Positions 1 to 6,338 of a stretch of 7,237 bases of DNA are shown piece by piece (the stretch's first letter is position 1; every line of letters starts with the position of its first letter). Origin of the DNA: Candidatus Woesearchaeota archaeon (GTDB lineage: Archaea; Nanobdellota; Nanobdellia; SCGC-AAA011-G17; JACPNG01). Under the pieces are notes generated by a model. That model made no database searches. It was not told the DNA's origin and saw only the letters and a list, made by a program, of their open reading frames with translations. Made by a program: the position numbers and the translations under genes. Where the stretch lies: assembly GCA_016185555.1 (NCBI GenBank), contig JACPNI010000109.1:1-7237 (forward strand). The letters are read 5' to 3'.

Positions 1-1034
1 CCGTGTTGATAGCAAGAAACGGGATTTTGGAAACCGAGGAAGGAGAGGTTGAAATAGCAACTATATGCCTGGAAGAGGAGGCAGCTAGAAAGATTTCTGA
101 AACCGATAAATCAATTACTTATAGATTAGACCGGTTAGGAATCCCTTTAATTGAAATAACAACAAAAGCAGATATTAAAACTCCTGAGCAATGCAAGGAA
201 GTAGCTGAAAAAATAGGTATGATATTAAGAAGCACAGGGAAAGTTAAAAGGGGCATAGGGACAATAAGGCAGGATATTAACCTAAGCATTCTGAATAATC
301 CACGTGTAGAATTAAAAGGGTTTCAGGATCTAAGGATAATGCCAAAGGTGGTTGAAACTGAAATCGGAAGACAGAAAAGATTAATTGATGAACATAAAGA
401 AGTAACAAAGGAAGTAAGGCATGTTAATCCAGATGGTACAACAGCATTTTTAAGACCAATGCCTGGTTCTGCAAGAATGTATCCTGAAACTGACGTTAAG
501 GTTGTTACAATTGATAAAAAATTGCTTTCTTCTATTAAATTGCCGGAATTAATATCTGATAAGGCTCTAAAACTGGAACAAAGGTATAACCTGCAGCCTG
601 AATTTGCAAGGGAGATTGTTAAAGAAAATTTGGATTTTTTTGAAGTACTTGTCGCTGGATTTCCAAAAATTGAGCCTGGTTTTATAGCAAAGGTTATTGT
701 TGATATGCCTAAGGAGATTAAGAGAAGATTTGATGTTGACTCTAGCCGCTTAGGGTTTAATGAGTTTAAGGAGGTTTTACTTTATCTTAATAATGATGAG
801 ATTGCAAAAGAAGCTGTTATTGATCTGCTTGCAGAATTAGCAAAGGGGAATAAGATTGATGTTTCCAAGTTTAAAACAGTTACTGATAATGAATTGAGGA
901 AAGAAATAGAAAAGATAGTTAACCAAAATAAAGGGTCTACTTTTAATGCTGTCATGGGTCTTGCAATGCAGAAATTTAGGGGCAAGGTTGACGGCAAAAA
1001 AATAGCAGATACGGTTAGGGTATTATTGAAGTAA
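1..1034 (+). CDS. gatE: Glu-tRNA(Gln) amidotransferase subunit E, 5'-truncated by window edge
   Basis: GatE is the tRNA-binding kinase/transamidase subunit of archaeal GatDE, which converts Glu-tRNA(Gln) to Gln-tRNA(Gln) in the cytoplasm using ammonia released by GatD. About 343 residues are visible. The frame is open to the left edge, and the first full codon (GTG at 3) is internal, not a start. Family signatures seen: LDRLGIPLIEITT (42-54), GTIRQDINLSI (86-96), RVELKG (101-106), RPMPGSARMYPETDV (151-165), then the helical and YqeY-like C-terminal domains ending in NAVMGLAMQKFRGKVDGK (315-332). Compared with remembered family members, roughly the first 130 residues lie outside the window. 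Between RQKRLIDEHKEVTKEVRH (123-140) and PDGTTAFLRP (143-152) there is almost no linker, where typical GatE carries an AspRS-like GAD insertion of over 100 residues, so this is a compact form. The symporter gene starts one base after the TAA stop. The assignment to GatE rather than GatB rests on the MRP/ARMYPETDV block and is strong. Confidence 0.93.
   Translation, partial: VLIARNGILETEEGEVEIATICLEEEAARKISETDKSITYRLDRLGIPLIEITTKADIKTPEQCKEVAEKIGMILRSTGKVKRGIGTIRQDINLSILNNPRVELKGFQDLRIMPKVVETEIGRQKRLIDEHKEVTKEVRHVNPDGTTAFLRPMPGSARMYPETDVKVVTIDKKLLSSIKLPELISDKALKLEQRYNLQPEFAREIVKENLDFFEVLVAGFPKIEPGFIAKVIVDMPKEIKRRFDVDSSRLGFNEFKEVLLYLNNDEIAKEAVIDLLAELAKGNKIDVSKFKTVTDNELRKEIEKIVNQNKGSTFNAVMGLAMQKFRGKVDGKKIADTVRVLLK
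1022..1034 (+). repeat. Left copy of a 13-bp direct repeat at the gatE 3' end
   Basis: ATTATTGAAGTAA forms the last codons and stop of gatE (Leu-Leu-Lys-stop). An identical 13-mer, in the same reading phase, ends the symporter gene at 2346-2358. The identity stops exactly at both flanks (T versus A before, A versus T after). It may be a target duplication from insertion of the symporter gene, or chance similarity of two Leu-Leu-Lys tails. Confidence 0.6.
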
Positions 1035-1035
1035 A

Positions 1036-2358
1036 ATGGAGCTGGCTTTTATTTTTTTCTTTATTTATGTTATAATTACTATCTTAATAGGAGTTTTTTC
1101 TTCACGTAAAGAGACTGAAGACGATTTCATGATTGCCGAACGCCGGGTTCATGGGGTTCAAGTTGCTGCCACGATGAGTGCGAGCTCTTTTGATGGCGCA
1201 ACTCTTGCAATTTACCTTGCATATGTTTATCAATATGGCTTTTCAGCTATTTGGCTTTTTGTCGGAATCGCCATTGGTTTTCTGTTTGTGAGAAAATATG
1301 CTTGGAAAATCAAGCAGAAGGCTGATGAACTGAAAGTTTATTCAATGCCGGAATACTTTTTTAAAATTTTGGGAAAGAAAAACGGTCTTATGTTTTCACT
1401 ATTTATTGTGCTCCAGTTTTTCTTATTGCTTACAGTAAATTTTATTATTAGCGGAAAAGTTCTGTCAGCTATTTTCCAAATTCCATATTTTCTTGCTGTA
1501 ATAATCGGTGGACTAATAATTTTGACCTATCTTTTACTAGCCGGTTTTAAAGCAGTAGTGCGCACTGATTTTTTTCAGATGATAATTATGTTTATCATGA
1601 CCTTGTCAGTTGGGATTTTCCTTTTCGGTAAAACTCATATCCCAGTTTCCGAATTTAATCTTGGCACGCTCGGGATTGGGAATATACTCGGGTTTCTCAT
1701 TCTTGCAGGTGTTGGGATCATGGCTACTCCTGATTTATGGCAAAGAATCTTTGCGACTAAAGATGAAAAGAATCTGAAACGGGGGTTAAATTATTCTGCT
1801 GTTATACTTCTAATCCTTGGGGTTGTTATCAGTATTGTCGGTCTCGCTACAAAACAATTTTTTCCAAATATTGTTCCTGAAGACGCTTTGGTAGTGGGAT
1901 TTTCTCACCTGCTTCCATTTGGGCTTAAAGAGTTTGGCATGGTTTTGCTTTACGCAGTAGCGCTTTCATCGTCAGATACAGCCACATTTGTTATTTCGTC
2001 AATTTTCACGCGCGACCTTAAAAATTACTCGCAAAAATACAGCGAAGAATCAATGAAAAAACTTACTCGTTTTTTTATGATTATGTTCATTGCTTTGGCA
2101 GTACTCCTTGGTATTTTCTATCAGAATATTTTGGCTCTCGGTTTTTCTCTCGCAAGCTTGGGCCTCGCACTATTTCCAGTAATCTTTGGATCGTTTTATT
2201 GGAAGCTAAAACAACGGGCTGTTTTCTGGAGCTTGGTTCTGGGATTTTTGAGCATTGTTGTTTTGTTTGTCGGAAACCAGCTTAATCCGCAAACAGCAGT
2301 AATTTCTCTGCCTGTGGTTTTGATTTCTTTAATTGTTCTTCAGAAATTATTGAAGTAA
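1036..2358 (+). CDS. Sodium:solute symporter (SSS) family transporter
   Basis: Predicted inner-membrane secondary transporter of the SSS family (LeuT fold), normally using a sodium gradient to import a small solute; the substrate cannot be read from sequence. About 13 hydrophobic segments are visible, beginning at residues 2-21, 44-62, 69-88, 117-140, 150-172, 179-198 and 209-231 and continuing to 421-436. SSS signatures: FMIAERRVHGVQVAATMSA (31-49), YLLLAGFKAVVRTDFFQ (165-181, the usual AV-x-TD-x-x-Q block), PDLWQRIFATKDEKNLKRG (232-250) and ALSSSDTATFVISSIFTRDL (309-328), which carries Ser/Thr residues at the family's sodium-site helix. At 440 residues it is short for the family. ATG follows the gatE stop by one base with no clear ribosome binding site, so it is probably co-transcribed with gatE. 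Eight of its ten arginine codons are CGN, against 3 of 22 in gatE, which suggests foreign origin. Its last 12 bp overlap the convergent PHP gene. Confidence 0.9.
   Translation: MELAFIFFFIYVIITILIGVFSSRKETEDDFMIAERRVHGVQVAATMSASSFDGATLAIYLAYVYQYGFSAIWLFVGIAIGFLFVRKYAWKIKQKADELKVYSMPEYFFKILGKKNGLMFSLFIVLQFFLLLTVNFIISGKVLSAIFQIPYFLAVIIGGLIILTYLLLAGFKAVVRTDFFQMIIMFIMTLSVGIFLFGKTHIPVSEFNLGTLGIGNILGFLILAGVGIMATPDLWQRIFATKDEKNLKRGLNYSAVILLILGVVISIVGLATKQFFPNIVPEDALVVGFSHLLPFGLKEFGMVLLYAVALSSSDTATFVISSIFTRDLKNYSQKYSEESMKKLTRFFMIMFIALAVLLGIFYQNILALGFSLASLGLALFPVIFGSFYWKLKQRAVFWSLVLGFLSIVVLFVGNQLNPQTAVISLPVVLISLIVLQKLLK
2346..2358 (+). repeat. Right copy of the 13-bp direct repeat at the symporter 3' end
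   Basis: Same ATTATTGAAGTAA as at 1022-1034. It encodes the symporter's last three residues and stop, and read on the other strand also supplies the last codons and TAA stop of the PHP gene. Removing one repeat copy plus 1035-2345 would leave gatE ending directly against the PHP gene with the same 12-bp tail overlap seen today. Confidence 0.6.
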
Positions 2359-3117
2359 TCTGATGTCTTTGTTTAATCTTATAAACTTCTTGAATTCCAC
2401 GGTTTTTATGATCCTTCTCTTTGGATTTAGCATTATATTATAAATAACGCTAAAAAATTCAGGGATTGAATAAGGTCTTGTAACAAGCTTTAATTTATTT
2501 AATCTTATTGCTTCTAGTATACTATTAACATCTTTTTTAGCATCAATTAATGTATAAGTATGATTTAACTGCATTAAGGAATGAGCATCAGAGTTTCCTA
2601 TAACCGGCTTATTGTGTTTTTTAGCAACTTCAACGCCTTTTTTATTTGGGTTAATAAACATGTTGTAGAAGGAATTGTATTCTATGGCATCAAACAAATC
2701 AATATTCTCTAAAAGATCATTCATCAGGCACATTTTTTTATAGAAGAATGGATGCGGGGCTATTACTATGGTGTCTTTATGCTCCAGCCTTAGTTTTTTA
2801 AGGTCATCAAAAGTTCTATATCTTGATATTTCTCCTGTGAAATTTACAAGTAAAACATGCTTTCCTTCAATTTTATGCTCTACACCGGGCAGGAGAAGAA
2901 GCCCTTTGCTTTTTGCATAATCTCTGAAGTCGTAATAAGTCTTTAATGCATCTGGGAAATCTTTTTGATAACCTATCCAATTTAGTCTTGCATGCTCTGA
3001 AATACAGGCAACATCAAATCCAAACTCAACCAGTTTATCAATTAATTCTTTTGGATTATGACCGCATTCCCATGGCTGGATATAATTGGTGTGCATATGC
3101 AGATCAACCTTTAACAT
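2347..3117 (-). CDS. PHP-domain metal-dependent phosphoesterase
   Basis: A 256-residue PHP (polymerase and histidinol phosphatase) domain protein, a cytosolic metal-dependent hydrolase of phosphate esters. Metal-ligand motifs appear in the expected order: DLHMHT (5-10), ISEH (39-42, in place of the common TDH), PGVEH with Glu80 (77-81), APHPF with His122 (120-124) and NSDAH with Asp177 and His179 (175-179). The C-terminal 60 residues after the barrel are basic and not recognised. Stand-alone PHP proteins include nucleotide and oligoribonucleotide phosphatases and histidinol phosphatases; nothing here (no his genes, no polymerase domain) picks one. The start is set by the N-terminal metal motif beginning four residues after Met. 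A TATA-like box lies 31 to 24 bp upstream. The 3' end overlaps the convergent symporter gene by 12 bp. The MFS-like gene lies 46 bp upstream on the same strand. Confidence 0.85.
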   Translation of the reverse strand: MLKVDLHMHTNYIQPWECGHNPKELIDKLVEFGFDVACISEHARLNWIGYQKDFPDALKTYYDFRDYAKSKGLLLLPGVEHKIEGKHVLLVNFTGEISRYRTFDDLKKLRLEHKDTIVIAPHPFFYKKMCLMNDLLENIDLFDAIEYNSFYNMFINPNKKGVEVAKKHNKPVIGNSDAHSLMQLNHTYTLIDAKKDVNSILEAIRLNKLKLVTRPYSIPEFFSVIYNIMLNPKRRIIKTVEFKKFIRLNKDIRLLQ

Positions 3118-3140
3118 TCTAAGAAAATTCTTTATAGCAT

Positions 3141-3148
3141 TTTTTAAA
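3141..3148 (-). promoter_or_regulatory. Putative TATA box of the PHP gene
   Basis: On the minus strand the sequence reads TTTAAAAA, with its 5' end 31 bp before the ATG at 3117, matching the spacing at the other gene starts here and predicting a transcript starting at or next to the ATG. A second TATAAA lies closer, at 3131-3136, but is too near the ATG to give a leader-compatible start. Confidence 0.45.
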
Positions 3149-3163
3149 GATTATGCACATGAA

Positions 3164-3715
3164 TTATAATTTCTTTTTGAGAATCCTGGCTTGATAAATC
3201 GTTGCAATGCTCTGGATTACACCCATTGTTATGAATAAGGCTGAAAAAGAGATATAGCTAATGATTAATCCACCAATAATTATTGAAATTACGTTTAATA
3301 TATATGCTTCTCCCCATGCTAATCACCAAATGAAGCCGTCTTGTTTCTTGTCTTCATATTTTGCATATAATGCATTCCATGTCGGGTTTGATAATGCAAA
3401 TGCTATCCCTAACCCGCCCTGCACGAAGAATAAATGCAGTGGTGACGAGACAAATAAATAACTGAAAGTAAAAATAGCATTTAATGCATATCCAGTAACC
3501 ATGAGTTTTTCTTTGCTTAATATTCCGTCAGAAATTTTACCTACCAAGATAACAAGGACCCCGGCAACCATAAGGTATAAAGCCCATGCCCAGGCTATAT
3601 CCAGTATATTCCCGCCAATCCTTTGAGTGAACACTGCAAATAAAGGGCCAAGCATTCCCTCACCCAGAGCCCATATATTGCTGCCATAAAGAAGTATTTT
3701 CTCTTTTTTCTTCAT
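3164..3715 (-). pseudogene. Half-size (six-TM) MFS-like transporter interrupted by in-frame TGA
   Basis: The frame from ATG at 3715 gives 130 residues, meets TGA at 3323-3325, then continues in the same frame for 52 more sensible codons to TAA at 3164-3166. The joined product is 183 positions with about six hydrophobic segments: four before the stop (about 7-27, 41-60, 72-90, 92-110) and two after it (about 138-153, 156-172). Features seen: GMLGPLFAVF near the N-terminus, a GKISDG loop after TM2 (the MFS A-loop region) and LSNPTWNALYAKYEDKKQDGFIW just before the stop. The length and architecture match, from memory, half-size MFS-like membrane proteins of about 185 residues in small-genome prokaryotes, where a Ser follows the Trp; TCA to TGA is one change. 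It could be a recent pseudogene, a strain polymorphism or sequencing error, or a truncated five-helix product. The substrate is unknown. A TATA-like box lies upstream. Confidence 0.7.
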
Positions 3716-3736
3716 GTTATTATACAGTTGTTTGTG

Positions 3737-3745
3737 TTAATAAAT
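3737..3745 (-). promoter_or_regulatory. Putative TATA box of the half-MFS gene
   Basis: Minus strand ATTTATTAA with its 5' end 30 bp before the ATG at 3715. It shares a 101-bp divergent intergenic region with the promoter of the coiled-coil gene. Its retention suggests the interrupted gene may still be transcribed. Confidence 0.45.
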
Positions 3746-3787
3746 TTTCTTGGTTGAGAGATATAACTTTCAAGTAGACACTAACCA

Positions 3788-3796
3788 TTAAAAATA
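3788..3796 (+). promoter_or_regulatory. Putative TATA box of the coiled-coil gene
   Basis: TTAAAAATA begins 29 bp before the ATG at 3817, in an A/T-rich context without a Shine-Dalgarno-like purine stretch near the start codon. The spacing predicts a leaderless or nearly leaderless mRNA. Confidence 0.5.
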
Positions 3797-3816
3797 TCAA
3801 AATTTTTTAATTTACT

Positions 3817-5040
3817 ATGGCTGAAGATGGTGTTATAATCCTTAAAGGCAAGAAGGAAAAAGAATTCTCAAAAGAAAGGTTAGTTGAGTTAAAGCCAATT
3901 AAAGCCAAATTGGTTAAGGAAAAACCCAAAAATATTGAGAGGGTAATAAAGGAAGATGTTAATTCCATAATCAAAGGCATGCAGCAGGATATGGCTAATA
4001 AGATTAAGTTTAATGAGATGGAATTAAATAAAAAGCTTAAGGAGGAGCTTCTTAAGAAAGATGCAGAGTTTAATAATAGGGAAAGAGGATTAGCACAAAA
4101 ATTCTTACGGGAAACTGCTGAAAGAGAAAAATCACTTAATGCACAATATTCATCAAAAGAGGCTAAGATTAAAAACATTATCCATCAAAAAAACAAAGAA
4201 ATTTCTACAGTTAAAGACAGGAATGAAATAGAAAAAAATGTTCTTAATGGTATAATAAAGAGCTTAAATAGGAAGTTAAGTGAGAGTGATTTTGCTTATA
4301 AAAAAGAACTTGCGAAGAAAGAAGTGATGGTTAATGACATTAAGAAATCTTTAGAATATGAGAAAAACAGGGTTTCTGAAAGAATTAAAACACTAAACGC
4401 GGAATTAAGGAATAAAAGGGCCAATCTTGAAAAAGAATTTAGAAATAATGCCCGGCTACTTAAAGAAGAATTAACAAAAGAAGTAACCAAAAGGGAAAAG
4501 AGGATTTCTGAAAAGGAAATCAGCTTTAAACAAAGGATTGAAGCAGCCAATAAGGAATTTAACCTAAGGAATTCTGAGCTTGAAAAGGGCTATAAAGAAA
4601 AGATGCTTTTATTGGAAAATGATTTTAGGAAAAAAGAAAATCTGCTTAGAGACAATATAGCAAGAGAAGCATTAATATTGAAGCAAAGAAAAGATGCATT
4701 GGATGGTACACTTAAGAAAAAAGAAGCTGCCTTAAGAAAAGAGCTAACAAAAGAAGTAATCCAGAAAGAAGCAAAACTTAAGCTCGATATGGAAAATTTC
4801 GATAAAACAACCAGGGAAAGACTAGAAGGTTTTAGAAAAGAGCAGGAAAAACTGAAGATATCAGAAGAGCAGATTAAAAATACAAAGAGCATTCTTGCAG
4901 AAAAGATGAGAAATTATCTTGTTGTTGATTCTTTAATTTCTGATTTGGGGAAGAAAATTAACGATAGGGTGCATACATTAAGGTTAACCTCTGTTGTTAA
5001 AAAAGCTGAAAAGAAACCAAAAAGGAACGGTAGATCCTGA
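3817..5040 (+). CDS. Long proline-poor coiled-coil protein of unknown function
   Basis: A 407-residue Lys/Glu-rich protein with no Cys or Trp. I do not recognise the family. Residues 1-37 are a short basic head with prolines at 27 and 37. Residues 38-400 contain no proline at all and show heptad-like hydrophobic spacing, which predicts one long, mostly uninterrupted helix or rod. The tail (391-407) is basic (VVKKAEKKPKRNGR). Residues 361-390 (AEKMRNYLVVDSL and following) are less charged and could be a capping or interaction segment. Internal similarity exists: ELTKEV occurs at 218-223 and 309-314, with matching flanks (LEKEFR / LDGTLK then LL/AL), offset by 91 residues, exactly 13 heptads; a weaker third copy starts near 266. 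No signal peptide or membrane segment is seen, so it is likely cytosolic. There is no Walker A motif, so it is not an SMC/Rad50 ATPase. It has its own TATA-like box and stands 39 bp before the GNAT gene. Confidence 0.8.
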   Translation: MAEDGVIILKGKKEKEFSKERLVELKPIKAKLVKEKPKNIERVIKEDVNSIIKGMQQDMANKIKFNEMELNKKLKEELLKKDAEFNNRERGLAQKFLRETAEREKSLNAQYSSKEAKIKNIIHQKNKEISTVKDRNEIEKNVLNGIIKSLNRKLSESDFAYKKELAKKEVMVNDIKKSLEYEKNRVSERIKTLNAELRNKRANLEKEFRNNARLLKEELTKEVTKREKRISEKEISFKQRIEAANKEFNLRNSELEKGYKEKMLLLENDFRKKENLLRDNIAREALILKQRKDALDGTLKKKEAALRKELTKEVIQKEAKLKLDMENFDKTTRERLEGFRKEQEKLKISEEQIKNTKSILAEKMRNYLVVDSLISDLGKKINDRVHTLRLTSVVKKAEKKPKRNGRS

Positions 5041-5050
5041 CCATATGGCT

Positions 5051-5058
5051 TATAAATA
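5051..5058 (+). promoter_or_regulatory. Putative TATA box of the GNAT gene
   Basis: TATAAATA starts 29 bp before the ATG at 5080 within the 39-bp gap after the coiled-coil gene. It is the best match to an archaeal TATA consensus in the window and predicts an independent, leaderless transcript for the acetyltransferase. Confidence 0.6.
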
Positions 5059-5079
5059 ACGTATTTCTAAGGTTTTAAT

Positions 5080-5610
5080 ATGGAAATAAACCTTTTTAAG
5101 TTTAGATCAGAAGACTGGGATAGGTTTGAGGTAGATTTGATGAATTTTGAACCTGTATGCTACCACCAAAACTTGCAGTGGTCAAAAAAATATAAAAAAG
5201 AATTATTTACCTCTTTGGATGTAATTATCTTTCTGGCAGAAGTTAATCATAGGGTTGTCGGTGAGGCACATTGTTCAAAATTGGATTTTCGTGATTTTTG
5301 TGATGTAGAGGATTTTCCAGGCATCAAAGAATTATTACCTAGGTATGAAAGCAATGAAACCTGCTATCAAAACGCTTTTGGTGTTTTGCCGGGATATCGA
5401 GGGATGGGTATCGGGAGACTTTTGAAAGAAGCGACAATCCATGAAGCTAAAAAACAGGGCTTTAGGTTTTTATTGGGTCATGCAAGAGAAGGCGCTGCAA
5501 TAGGAATAAATAAAAAATTCGGGGCAAGAATTATAAGACCATATGAAGACTTTGGTGGTACAGGAACTACGCATTATTTGTATGAGATAGACCTGAAAAA
5601 AGTTAAGTAA
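5080..5610 (+). CDS. GNAT family N-acetyltransferase
   Basis: A 176-residue cytosolic acyl-CoA-dependent acetyltransferase of the GNAT superfamily, transferring an acetyl group to an amine; the substrate is unknown. The acetyl-CoA pyrophosphate loop is clear: GVLPGYRGMGIGRLL (101-115), with Arg107-x-x-Gly110-x-Gly112 fitting the R/Q-x-x-G-x-G/A consensus, preceded by a beta strand (QNAFGVL) and followed by a helix (KEATIHEAKKQG) and the FRFLLGHAREGAAIGINKKFGARII block typical of motif B. The N-terminal half (VIIFLAEVNHRVVGEAHCSKLDF, 48-70) forms the usual strands 2 and 3. The length is standard for a single domain. The start is supported by the TATA-like box 29 bp upstream. It ends 5 bp before the stop of the convergent phosphoesterase gene, leaving almost no room for a terminator. 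Its neighbours do not suggest a substrate. Confidence 0.88.
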   Translation: MEINLFKFRSEDWDRFEVDLMNFEPVCYHQNLQWSKKYKKELFTSLDVIIFLAEVNHRVVGEAHCSKLDFRDFCDVEDFPGIKELLPRYESNETCYQNAFGVLPGYRGMGIGRLLKEATIHEAKKQGFRFLLGHAREGAAIGINKKFGARIIRPYEDFGGTGTTHYLYEIDLKKVK

Positions 5611-5615
5611 CAATC

Positions 5616-6338
5616 CTATGAAGGTAATGTTTTAACTTCTTTAACACTTCCGAACCTGTAAATCTTATCCCCAATAACATAAACCTCAAAATTAGAAAGA
5701 TCTGATTGTAGGAATGGGCTTAAAATTCTTTCTTTTAAAATATTTGTTCCTTCTACAAGCAGATTAAATGACGGCAGGACAATTAGCTTTTTGTTCTTGA
5801 ATTTTCCAACTAAAAAGCACTTGTAGGTTTCTGTTCTTACTTCACTACTTATACTTATTGCAGGATGTTCATGCCCTATTATTACAGTTTTTGCTTTGCT
5901 GAATTCTATGGTTTCTGGTATTTTATCCCCGTGCAGTATTATTGTATTATCAAGAAAGAAACTATCTACTATTTCAATATTCTTTTTCTTTGCAATAGGC
6001 CCAAGAAGAATATCATGATTTCCCTTAATCAAAACTATTTTTTTGCAGTGTTTTGAAAGAAAATCAAGAAAATTTAATGTGTCTCTCCATTCTGTATGGC
6101 TTATCTCGCCAAATTCATGCTTTAAATCTCCGGTTATTATGATATTATCCAGCTTTAATCCCTTTAAGATTTTTTCCAGCCTTTCTATTGTTATCTTGTA
6201 TTGAAACCTCGGGATAAACATGCCTTTTTTGTTTAGCGCCTCTTCAAAGCCAAGATGCACATCAGATATAACCAGTGTTTTATGCTTTTCTAAATACAAT
6301 GCCAAGTCAATTATCCTTATCCCATTGCTTATTATCAT
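5616..6338 (-). CDS. Calcineurin-like metallophosphoesterase, SbcD/Mre11-related archaeal type
   Basis: A 240-residue metallophosphoesterase that should hydrolyse phosphomono- or diesters with two metal ions in the cytoplasm. The motif set is complete and ordered: DVHLG (26-30), GDLKHEFG (70-77), GNHD (106-109), LHGD (135-138) and GHEHP (155-159). Size and motif wording fit the short archaeal family described as SbcD/Mre11-related putative phosphoesterase, related to bacterial ligase-associated PdeM. It lacks the capping and C-terminal regions of true Mre11, and no Rad50 or ATP-dependent ligase gene is visible. The ATG overlaps the TGA stop of the upstream editing-domain gene by 4 bp (ATGA), so the two are probably translated from one mRNA by coupling; no clear Shine-Dalgarno is seen. 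It ends with TAG, 5 bp from the convergent GNAT gene. Confidence 0.87.
   Translation of the reverse strand: MIISNGIRIIDLALYLEKHKTLVISDVHLGFEEALNKKGMFIPRFQYKITIERLEKILKGLKLDNIIITGDLKHEFGEISHTEWRDTLNFLDFLSKHCKKIVLIKGNHDILLGPIAKKKNIEIVDSFFLDNTIILHGDKIPETIEFSKAKTVIIGHEHPAISISSEVRTETYKCFLVGKFKNKKLIVLPSFNLLVEGTNILKERILSPFLQSDLSNFEVYVIGDKIYRFGSVKEVKTLPS

Noticed and set aside
3131..3136. TATAAA (minus strand) as the promoter of the PHP gene
   Set aside because: It lies only about 16 bp (box centre) from the ATG, so transcription would begin inside the gene; the box at 3141-3148 has the spacing seen elsewhere.
3323..3325. Selenocysteine at the in-frame TGA
   Set aside because: Related half-MFS proteins are not known selenoproteins, the family position is not a redox Cys, and I see no convincing SECIS-like hairpin downstream in the short region after the final stop.
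3261..3461. Plus-strand open frame of 66 codons
   Set aside because: It lies opposite the interrupted half-MFS gene, whose own frame makes a coherent membrane protein; the plus-strand translation is Pro/Asn-rich with no motif or TATA box at the expected spacing.
3807..4892. Three Ser/Leu/Phe-rich open frames on the minus strand inside the coiled-coil gene
   Set aside because: They are the expected mirror of Lys/Glu-rich coding in A/T-rich DNA, not independent genes.
3817..5040. SMC/Rad50-type ATPase
   Set aside because: No Walker A, signature or Walker B motif is present and no globular ATPase heads are visible at either end.
5616..6338. True Mre11 nuclease or ligase-associated PdeM
   Set aside because: The protein is far shorter than Mre11, lacks its cap domain, and there is no Rad50, helicase or ligase gene next to it.
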